Origin: a bacterium
GTDB taxonomy: Bacteria; JAJRZV01
DNA length: 23,444 nt
Assembly (NCBI GenBank): GCA_024275095.1
Contig: JAJRZV010000006.1
Span: 1 to 23,444 of the forward strand
Direction of reading: 5' to 3'
Below the pieces are notes generated by a model. The model made no database searches, was not told the origin of the DNA, and worked only from the letters and a program-made list of their open reading frames with translations. Positions 16,785 through 23,444 of the stretch are shown here, in pieces (position 1 is the stretch's first letter; each line of letters starts with the position of its first letter). Made by a program: the position numbers and the translations under genes.

Positions 16785-17858
16785 TTGCTGGGTATTTACC
16801 TTTATTCTCTGCACAAGTATTTTTCCGCGTTCAACGTTTTCAAATACATCACTTTCCGTTCCATCCTTGCCACAATTACAGCCCTTCTCGTGTGCTTGTT
16901 TTGCGCTCCCCTGATCATTCTATGGCTTCGCACCAAGCAGATAGGCCAGGTGATTCGTGATGATGGGCCGCCTGATCACTTCAGTAAAGAAGGTACCCCT
17001 ACAATGGGAGGGCTGCTTATCCTCGCGGGACTTATCATTTCCACGCTGCTCTGGATGAAACCCGGCCTACCCATGCTCATTATTATGTGGGTGGTGCTCA
17101 CATTCGGTGCCATTGGGTTCGTTGATGACTATTTGAAGGTAATCAAGCGTAATCCCAAGGGATTAAAGGCCAGGTTAAAGTTTTTTCTGCAGATCCTCGC
17201 TGCACTCCCGGTGGTATTTTTCTTGTACTATTGTCCCGAATTTAACACGCGTCTCGTGTTTCCATTTATCAAGTGGTTCAGGCCGGATCTGGGAGCTTTT
17301 TATATCGTGTTCGCACTTCTGGTAATAGTGGGCGCATCCAATGCCGTTAATCTTACAGACGGACTTGATGGGCTGGCCATCGGACCCACCATCACCACAG
17401 CCGGCGTTTACGCGGTTTTCGCTTATGTGGCCGGACATTCCCAGTTTGCGCATTACCTTGATGTGGAATACGTGAAGGGCGCGGGCGAACTGGCGGTCTT
17501 CTGTGCGGCGCTGATAGGAGGGGGGCTGGGATTTTTATGGTATAACGCGTATCCCGCCCAGGTGTTTATGGGTGACGTGGGCTCACTCCCGCTGGGGGCT
17601 GCCATCGGCACCGCCGCCCTTCTCAGCAAACAGGAGCTTGTCCTTGCTATTGCGGGCGGCATTTTCGTCGTCGAGGCCGTTTCGGTGATGGTTCAGGTGA
17701 CCTCTTACAAATGGAAACAGAAAAGGGTTTTTCGAATGGCTCCCATTCATCACCATTTTGAACTCATTGGATGGGCTGAACCCAAAGTAACAGTGAGATT
17801 CTGGATTATTTCCATACTGCTGGCACTTGCAGCGTTAAGTACACTGAAGCTGAGGTAG
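16785..17858 (+). CDS. mraY: Phospho-MurNAc-pentapeptide translocase MraY
   Basis: A 357-aa integral membrane enzyme that joins phospho-MurNAc-pentapeptide to undecaprenyl phosphate, making lipid I. The start is TTG 16785, with GGAGGGG a few bases upstream at 16774-16780; no ATG lies near. Many hydrophobic helices are present. Motifs: GPPDHFSKEGTPTMGG near residue 65, the aspartate pair FVDDYLKV (D114, D115), NAVNLTDGLDGLA (186-198), MGDVGSLPLG, and the cytoplasmic HHH (322-324) in APIHHHFELIGW. Length and motifs are standard. Confidence 0.95.
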   Translation: MLGIYLYSLHKYFSAFNVFKYITFRSILATITALLVCLFCAPLIILWLRTKQIGQVIRDDGPPDHFSKEGTPTMGGLLILAGLIISTLLWMKPGLPMLIIMWVVLTFGAIGFVDDYLKVIKRNPKGLKARLKFFLQILAALPVVFFLYYCPEFNTRLVFPFIKWFRPDLGAFYIVFALLVIVGASNAVNLTDGLDGLAIGPTITTAGVYAVFAYVAGHSQFAHYLDVEYVKGAGELAVFCAALIGGGLGFLWYNAYPAQVFMGDVGSLPLGAAIGTAALLSKQELVLAIAGGIFVVEAVSVMVQVTSYKWKQKRVFRMAPIHHHFELIGWAEPKVTVRFWIISILLALAALSTLKLR

Positions 17859-17865
17859 GCGATAG

Positions 17866-19194
17866 ATGGGGGAATACTTGATTATAGGTGTGGGTAAGAC
17901 AGGCACATCAGTGGCCAGGTATCTTTTGCGTCGTGGGGGAGTGAGGGTGTTTCTGTATGATGACGATCCTCATTCCATTGAGCGTTTTCAAAAAGAACCG
18001 GGAGTTGGCGGCAGGGTGGAGGTGCTTTTGAATGTAGAAGATCTCAACAAGCTGAAAGTCAGGTGCGTGGTGCCATCTCCTGGTGTCCCTCCACGTCATC
18101 CCGTGTTGACAAAGGCTCTCGATAGCGGAGCTGAGATGCTATCTGATCTCGTCATTTTTGAGAGAGAGTTTAACGGCACCATTATCGGTATTACAGGAAC
18201 AAACGGCAAAACGACTGTAGCCGGACTGACTGGAGACATTTTCCAACGTGCGGGAGCAAAGGTTTTTCTCGGTGGCAATATTGGTGTTCCTCTGCTGGAC
18301 GCCCTTGACGGGAAATACGAGGTGGCTGTGCTGGAGTTGAGCAGCTTCCAGCTCTATTACTCTCCGACATTCAGAGCACACACCGGCGTGCTGGTTAACC
18401 TCGATATTGACCACCTGGACTGGCATCCCACGGTGGAACATTACCACCGTTCCAAAGTGGAGTGGTTGCACAGGGTAAGAATGCGTCGGGTGCTCAATGT
18501 GGATGATCCCGGAGTCCTGCACTATTTCCCATCCAGTAGCTCTCGGGATTTTCGGGTTTCACTCATGCGAACGATGGAGAGCGGCGGCTGGAAAGAGGAA
18601 AACTTCTTGTATTTCAAAAACGGTACACGTTTTGCACGTGTAACATTTTCAGAAAGGACCCTTCCGGGTTTTTACGCCGTGGATGCGGCACTTGCTGCCT
18701 CTGTGGGGTTTCTGCATGGTATCGGGAAAGAAATTATAGAGGAAGCCATCGTTCACTTTCGTCCTGCAGAAGGGCGGCTGAGGATAGTTAACCGTGTGGG
18801 GGCAGTACACATATACGATGATTCAAAAGCGACCAATCCTCATGCAACGCTTCATGCCATACTTGCTGTTCCGCGCAAATGCGTGGTGATGATAGGTGGC
18901 CTGAACAAATCACTCAGTTTCAAGCCCCTCGAAAAAGCTCTTAATGAGCATTGCGCGGGAGTGATATTTTTTGGAAAGGATGGACGTTCCATCATGGAAG
19001 ATCTGAACCTCACCATTCCCTCTCGATACATACCTGCCATGCGTGACGCGGTTAAGGAAGCGTTGAACCTGGCCCGCGAATTGCAAGTAGACCTTTTGTT
19101 TTCCCCGGGTTGTGCATCTTTCGATGAGTTTTCCAGCTACCTGGAACGGTCACGGGTCTTTAGAGAAATTGTTGAAGCGGAGATATCTGCATGA
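17866..19194 (+). CDS. murD: UDP-MurNAc-L-alanine:D-glutamate ligase MurD
   Basis: A 442-aa Mur ligase that adds D-glutamate. The ATG lies seven bases after mraY and follows GAGGTAG. The N-terminal Rossmann domain begins LIIGVGKTGTSVARYL. The ATP loop is GTNGKTT (111-117); the central domain has LELSSFQL and NLDIDHLDWHPTVEHY; the C-terminal domain has DDSKATNPHAT and FSPGCASFDEFSSYLERS. These are characteristic of MurD rather than MurC, E or F. The stop overlaps the ftsW start (ATGA). Confidence 0.94.
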   Translation: MGEYLIIGVGKTGTSVARYLLRRGGVRVFLYDDDPHSIERFQKEPGVGGRVEVLLNVEDLNKLKVRCVVPSPGVPPRHPVLTKALDSGAEMLSDLVIFEREFNGTIIGITGTNGKTTVAGLTGDIFQRAGAKVFLGGNIGVPLLDALDGKYEVAVLELSSFQLYYSPTFRAHTGVLVNLDIDHLDWHPTVEHYHRSKVEWLHRVRMRRVLNVDDPGVLHYFPSSSSRDFRVSLMRTMESGGWKEENFLYFKNGTRFARVTFSERTLPGFYAVDAALAASVGFLHGIGKEIIEEAIVHFRPAEGRLRIVNRVGAVHIYDDSKATNPHATLHAILAVPRKCVVMIGGLNKSLSFKPLEKALNEHCAGVIFFGKDGRSIMEDLNLTIPSRYIPAMRDAVKEALNLARELQVDLLFSPGCASFDEFSSYLERSRVFREIVEAEISA

Positions 19195-20285
19195 AAGAGG
19201 GACGGTTTGATTTCTTTTATTTCGGCCTCGTTGTCGCTCTTATGTGTGCCGGAGTGGTGATTGTATACAGCATCTCCTTTGTGTACGCACATGAAAAATT
19301 TAACGATCCGACGTTTTTTATGAAACGACAGATGATTTACATGGGGATCTCCTATGCTGTACTTCTTGGTGCGGCATTCTTTCCTCTCAAACTTTTCCGC
19401 CGTATGACTTTCCCTTTTCTATTTTCCGTGGTGCTTCTTTTGATACTCGTGTTTGTTCCCGGTGTCGGACACAAAATCAAAGGTGTTCACAGGTGGATTC
19501 ACCTGGGATACTTCAATATTCAGCCTTCCGAGTTTGCAAAGCTGGCTGTGGTGATGTACCTGGCGGATTTTACTGCACGCAAAGCCGAACACCTGAGTGA
19601 CTGGAAAAAAGGATTCCTCCCGCCTGTTGCTGTCATTGCTTTTATATGCACCCTTGTTGTTATAGAACCGGATTTCGGCGGGGCAGCGACTCTTTTCGTT
19701 ATCGGCTTGCTCACGCTTTATATCGGGGGCAGCAAACTTTTACATAATGCTATGCTTTTTCTTGTGACGCTTCCACTTGCTGTGTTGCTCGTGTTTCTGG
19801 AACCGTACCGCATGCAGCGTGTGCTCTCTTTTCTCGATCCGTGGCGCTTTTTCAGCGGACCCGGTTTTCAGACGGTTCAGTCGTTTCTTGCCCTGGGCTC
19901 GGGCGGGCTCATAGGGGTCGGCCTGGGCAACAGCCGCCAGAAGTTATTTTACCTCCCAGAAGCTCACACTGATTTTGTTCTTGCTGTTGTAGGCGAAGAA
20001 CTGGGATTCGCAGGCTTTACAGGGGCACTGCTTGCTGTACTGATGCTCAGCTACCTGGGATACCGCACTGCGTGGAAGGCAAAAACTCACTATGAAAAGG
20101 TCCTTGCCGGCGGCATGACCACCATCATACTGCTGCAGGCGCTTCTCAACGCCTGTGTGGTACTGGGGCTTTTGCCTCCGAAGGGAATGCCTTTTCCCTT
20201 TCTTTCGTACGGTGGTTCCTTTTTGCTCGTGTGCGCACTGGCATGCGGCCTCGTTTTGAACGTCAGCAGGAGGGTGCAGGAGTGA
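19191..20285 (+). CDS. ftsW: Septal peptidoglycan glycosyltransferase FtsW (SEDS family)
   Basis: A 364-aa multi-pass membrane protein that polymerises lipid II at the division septum with FtsI. SEDS signatures: GVHRWIHLGYFNIQPSEFAK near residue 100, VIEPDFGGAATL, FLDPWRFFSGPGFQ, then EAHTDFVLAVVGEELGF with the presumed catalytic Asp261, and PFPFLSYGGSFL near the end. Position within the dcw operon between murD and murG favours FtsW over the elongation paralogue RodA. The ATG overlaps the murD stop. The stop overlaps the murG start (GTGA). Confidence 0.94.
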   Translation: MKEGRFDFFYFGLVVALMCAGVVIVYSISFVYAHEKFNDPTFFMKRQMIYMGISYAVLLGAAFFPLKLFRRMTFPFLFSVVLLLILVFVPGVGHKIKGVHRWIHLGYFNIQPSEFAKLAVVMYLADFTARKAEHLSDWKKGFLPPVAVIAFICTLVVIEPDFGGAATLFVIGLLTLYIGGSKLLHNAMLFLVTLPLAVLLVFLEPYRMQRVLSFLDPWRFFSGPGFQTVQSFLALGSGGLIGVGLGNSRQKLFYLPEAHTDFVLAVVGEELGFAGFTGALLAVLMLSYLGYRTAWKAKTHYEKVLAGGMTTIILLQALLNACVVLGLLPPKGMPFPFLSYGGSFLLVCALACGLVLNVSRRVQE

Positions 20286-21370
20286 AACTGGCCATTTGTG
20301 CAGGGGGTACGGGTGGCCACGTGTTTCCGTCTCTGGCAGTGGCCAGGGAGTGGACGCAAAGGGGAGGCGAAGTCCTGTTTTTTCTCGTTGGCCGCCACAC
20401 GGAGAGGCCGCTGCAGGATCTGCCGGGTGTCAAGAGCTTTGTTATCAGTTCGGGGCAGGTATCTGGCCAGAGTGTGTTCCGCCGGCTTAAAGGTATATGG
20501 TATGCGTTGAGAGGAGTGGTTCAGGCCTGGCGTATCCTTCGTGAGGAAAAAGTCGGTGTGGTTCTCGGCATGGGCGGATACGCATCATTCCCGGTTGTAA
20601 TGGCAGCGTTTTTGCTCCGGGTACCCAGGGCTATTCTCGAGGCCAATGCTGTTCCGGGATTGGCAAACTCCTTTCTTTTTCGCATCAGCCACGTGGCGTT
20701 TCTCAATTTTGAAGGTGCTTCTCGGTTTGTAAAAGGAGCACGTGTCCTGATCACAGGATTGCCATTGAGAACAGAATTTGAAAAAGGCGGATTTCCTCCA
20801 CCTTCCAACGAGATTTCGCCTTCGATACTTGTTGTAGGTGGAAGTCTTGGTTCCGCGGTGCTCAATCGTCATGTTCCTGAAGCGTTGAAAATGCTTCATT
20901 ACAGGGGGCTCGAGTTCTCTGTTGTACACCAAACAGGCGAAAACAAGCGCGGGGAAGTAGAGAAGGCTTACTCCACCGCAGGATTCTCTTACAGGGTCAT
21001 AGAGTTCATTGAAGACATGGCGGAAGCTTTGAAGAATGCAGATGTTGTCATTTCCCGCAGCGGCGCCGGTTTCCTTGCCGAGCTCGCGGCAGCAGGCAGA
21101 CCTGCTGTGCTTGTGCCGTATTTTTATGCCTCACGACAGCATCAGCTTCACAATGCCCGTGAGTTTGAAAAAGCGGAAGCGGCGGTTGTGGTGGAAGAAG
21201 GTGAATACCTCACCGAGCGTATCGCAGATGCGCTGATGAGGTTTATTGTTGACAGGGAATATCGCCGCTATGCAGCAGAGCGTGCACGTTCGCTGGCGAA
21301 AAGAGGTGCTGCACAGAAAATCGTAGATTGTTTGAGGGAACTGGGAGAGAACCGTGTACGGTCGCATTAA
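20282..21370 (+). CDS. murG: Lipid II synthase MurG (GlcNAc transferase)
   Basis: A 362-aa peripheral membrane glycosyltransferase of GT28 type that adds GlcNAc to lipid I, giving lipid II. I chose GTG 20282, with AGGAGG at 20268-20273 and an overlap with the ftsW stop; the longer frame from 20231 adds 17 residues read over the ftsW end. Motifs: AGGTGGHVFPSLAVA (7-21), GMGGYASFPVVMAAFL, ILEANAVPGLAN (E120-A121-N122, where E. coli has HEQN), VVGGSLGSAVLN, and RSGAGFLAELAAAGRPAVLVPYFYAS with H/Q-rich DNA-sugar contact following (RQHQLHNA). It overlaps murC by 17 bases. Confidence 0.94.
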   Translation: MKLAICAGGTGGHVFPSLAVAREWTQRGGEVLFFLVGRHTERPLQDLPGVKSFVISSGQVSGQSVFRRLKGIWYALRGVVQAWRILREEKVGVVLGMGGYASFPVVMAAFLLRVPRAILEANAVPGLANSFLFRISHVAFLNFEGASRFVKGARVLITGLPLRTEFEKGGFPPPSNEISPSILVVGGSLGSAVLNRHVPEALKMLHYRGLEFSVVHQTGENKRGEVEKAYSTAGFSYRVIEFIEDMAEALKNADVVISRSGAGFLAELAAAGRPAVLVPYFYASRQHQLHNAREFEKAEAAVVVEEGEYLTERIADALMRFIVDREYRRYAAERARSLAKRGAAQKIVDCLRELGENRVRSH

Positions 21371-22718
21371 AAAAATTCACTTTGTGGGTATAGGTGGATC
21401 CGGCATGAGTGGAATTGCGGAGGTGCTTATTAACCTTGGATACGAGGTAAGCGGCTCAGACATTAATTGTACTGCCGTAACAAGCCGACTGGAGGACATG
21501 GGAGCAAAGATTACCTACGGGCACGACGCCGGGCTTGTCCACGGGGCAGATGTTGTTGTGGTTTCCTCCGCCATTAAAGAGGACAATCCAGAAGTTACAG
21601 AAGCACGAAGCCTCAACATTCCCGTGATTAAACGTGCGGAGATGCTGGCGGAACTCATGAGGCTCAAATACGGCATCGCCGTATCCGGCAGCCACGGGAA
21701 GACCACAACTACGTCCATGATCGAAGAGGTGCTCACAGCAGGAGGATACGATCCCACGGCCATTGTTGGAGGCAAGCTCATCTCTTCAGGTACCGGTGCG
21801 AAACTGGGAGAGGGACCATTTCTGATTGCCGAAGCAGACGAATCAGACGGGTCCTTTCACAAGCTCAATCCTGTGATTGTTGTTGTTACGAACATTGATG
21901 ACGAGCACCTTGATTTTTACGGCTCCTATGAAGCCGTGAAAGAGGCTTTCGTGGAATTTGCCAACCGCATTCCTTTCTACGGTCTGGCGGTGATGTGCAT
22001 TGATGATCCGGGAGTGATGAGCATTTTACCGCGGCTGGAGAAAAGAGTGCTGACCTACGGTATCAGCGCCCAGGCAGATCTCCGGGCTGAAAACATCGTC
22101 AAAACAGAAGAGGGCTACAGCTTCAACGTGATTTTTCAAAATGAAGCACTGGGTGAAGTGAGCCTCGGCATGAAAGGCGAGCACAATGTGCTCAATGCTC
22201 TTGCGTCCATTGCTGTAGGCATTGAACTGGAGATGCCTTTCGAGAGGGTTGCCAAAGCCCTTTCTGGTTTCCAGGGTGTGCACAGGCGTTTTGAGATCGT
22301 GGGTGAAAAGGACGGTGTGGTGGTTGTTGATGATTACGGTCATCATCCCACTGAAATTCTCACTACGCTGGAGACGGCACGGGCTGAATTTCCCGGTCGG
22401 CGGCTCGTGGTGGTGTTTCAGCCCCACAGGTACTCGAGAACCAAACTTCTCAAGCACCGTTTCCCACCGTCACTCCGGCTGGCCGACGTCCTCATACTTA
22501 CCGATGTGTATCCTGCTGGTGAGGTTCCTCGGGAAGGCGGTAGGGGTGAGGACCTTTATCAGGAACTCCGCAACCAGGGGCTCAGAAACGTTGTATTTGC
22601 TCCTTCTCTTGAAGAAGCGTGGAAGGCGCTTTGCTCTACAGTGAGAGAAGGGGATGTTTTGCTCACGCTTGGAGCAGGAAATGTTTACACCATTGCCGAG
22701 AGGTTCCTCAGTGATTGA
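21354..22718 (+). CDS. murC: UDP-MurNAc:L-alanine ligase MurC
   Basis: A 454-aa cytoplasmic Mur ligase that adds L-alanine, the first stem peptide residue. The start is GTG 21354, with GGGAGAG upstream, inside the end of murG. Motifs: GIGGSGMSGIAEVL near residue 12, the ATP loop GSHGKTTT (112-119), EADESDGSFHKLNP, NIDDEHLDFYGS, DDYGHHPTEI and FQPHRYSRTKLL. This set identifies MurC and excludes the fusions MurC-Ddl or Mpl. The stop overlaps the murB start. Confidence 0.95.
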   Translation: MYGRIKKIHFVGIGGSGMSGIAEVLINLGYEVSGSDINCTAVTSRLEDMGAKITYGHDAGLVHGADVVVVSSAIKEDNPEVTEARSLNIPVIKRAEMLAELMRLKYGIAVSGSHGKTTTTSMIEEVLTAGGYDPTAIVGGKLISSGTGAKLGEGPFLIAEADESDGSFHKLNPVIVVVTNIDDEHLDFYGSYEAVKEAFVEFANRIPFYGLAVMCIDDPGVMSILPRLEKRVLTYGISAQADLRAENIVKTEEGYSFNVIFQNEALGEVSLGMKGEHNVLNALASIAVGIELEMPFERVAKALSGFQGVHRRFEIVGEKDGVVVVDDYGHHPTEILTTLETARAEFPGRRLVVVFQPHRYSRTKLLKHRFPPSLRLADVLILTDVYPAGEVPREGGRGEDLYQELRNQGLRNVVFAPSLEEAWKALCSTVREGDVLLTLGAGNVYTIAERFLSD

Positions 22719-23444
22719 ACGGGCGCGTGATATGCTGGCACAGGTGCCGGGGCTTGTTATCAGGGAAAATGTTCCCGGTGCAAAAGTCACGTCGCTTGGT
22801 GTGGGAGGTCCCATTGATCTTTACGTGATTCCTGGAAACACAAAAGCCCTGGAAGCGGCGTTGAAAGTGTTTTCTGAAGAAAAGGTTTCATGGCTTCCCG
22901 TGGGCGCGGGAACCAATATTCTCATAAAGGACGGCGGCTTTCGCGGCGCGTTTATACGTCCTGGCGGGGAACTGGCATCGGTGGAGGTGGAGAAAGCAGG
23001 CGACCGCGTCCGTGTGATATGCGGGGGTGGTGCGCCTCTTCCACATGTGGTGAGTGTCTGCACCGAAGCGGGATGTGAGGGCGTGGAAGCCCTGGCAGGC
23101 ATACCGGGAACCGTCGGGGGTGCTGTGGCAGGCAATGCCGGTGGACGTAAAAATTCCATCAGCGCTTTTGTGGAGTCCATTGTTCTCTACGGTCGCGGTG
23201 GCCGCAGGACAGAACTTTCGGGGAACTCCGTGAAGTGGTCTTACAGGAAAGCTGCACTTCCAAAAGGTGTTATTGAACAGGTGGTGCTTCGCTTTAAGCG
23301 CAGTGATCCGGAAAAAGTCCAAAAAGCTGTGGAAGAAGAAATGGCTTACCGACGGTCCACACAGCCTCTGGGCCGCCGTACTGCAGGGTGTGCATTTCTC
23401 AATCCGCGAAAGGGTAGAGTGTCTGCAGGAAAGATTGTTGAAGA
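22711..23444 (+). CDS. murB: UDP-N-acetylenolpyruvoylglucosamine reductase MurB, N-terminal part
   Basis: Open to the window end, 244 complete codons. MurB reduces UDP-GlcNAc-enolpyruvate to UDP-MurNAc using NADPH and bound FAD. GTG 22711 is preceded by GAGAGG (22698-22703) and overlaps the murC stop by eight bases; ATG 22681 and 22732 are alternatives. Motifs: LPVGAGTNILIKDGGFRG near residue 62 for FAD, then GVEALAGIPGTVGGAVAGNAG, SYRKAALPKG (Y178, R179), and AGCAFLNP where Cys227 takes the place of the proton-donating serine of E. coli MurB. The remaining end, including the conserved C-terminal glutamate, lies outside. Confidence 0.9.
   Translation, partial: MIERARDMLAQVPGLVIRENVPGAKVTSLGVGGPIDLYVIPGNTKALEAALKVFSEEKVSWLPVGAGTNILIKDGGFRGAFIRPGGELASVEVEKAGDRVRVICGGGAPLPHVVSVCTEAGCEGVEALAGIPGTVGGAVAGNAGGRKNSISAFVESIVLYGRGGRRTELSGNSVKWSYRKAALPKGVIEQVVLRFKRSDPEKVQKAVEEEMAYRRSTQPLGRRTAGCAFLNPRKGRVSAGKIVE

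Overview
The window comes from a Gram-negative bacterium. The evidence is a complete run of peptidoglycan genes, a MurE with the DNPR motif that goes with meso-diaminopimelate, a predicted outer-membrane beta-barrel gene and a large secreted surface protein. Base composition is moderate. The gene content resembles the broad deltaproteobacterial/myxobacterial grade or an uncultivated relative, but nothing here fixes the taxon and no rRNA or tRNA is present.

Left part (1-7079): on the minus strand lies a 1626-aa secreted protein with a signal peptide, a beta-rich N-terminal region, two DUF11-like domains, a long calcium-binding thrombospondin type-3 (TSP3) repeat array and a C-terminal Gly/Cys + hydrophobic + basic tail. 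It is followed, with stop and start overlapping, by the beginning of a probable outer-membrane beta-barrel protein that runs off the window. This looks like a two-gene surface module. A GxGYxYP-family lipoprotein is transcribed divergently from it.

Middle part (7080-10611): a tandem ACT-domain protein, a phytoene-desaturase-like FAD oxidoreductase and a calcineurin-like metallophosphoesterase, all on the plus strand. The 219-bp gap at 8966-9184 holds several perfect inverted repeats, a 15-codon micro-ORF with a strong ribosome binding site, and a 20-bp echo of the preceding gene. The 338-bp gap at 10274-10611 is AT-rich and is the control region of the following operon. It holds palindromes, a strong sigma70-type promoter and a three-box GTGGGN array at 10-bp spacing that matches a MraZ operator.

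Right part (10612-23444): the division and cell wall (dcw) operon in canonical order: mraZ, rsmH (mraW), ftsL, ftsI, murE, murF, mraY, murD, ftsW, murG, murC and murB (cut by the window end). Genes overlap or nearly touch, so they are very probably co-transcribed and translationally coupled; seven of the twelve have likely GTG or TTG starts. Together they make the UDP-MurNAc-pentapeptide (MurB, C, D, E, F), move it to lipid I and II (MraY, MurG), and polymerise and cross-link it at the septum (FtsW, FtsI, FtsL). MraZ probably regulates the operon and RsmH methylates 16S rRNA.
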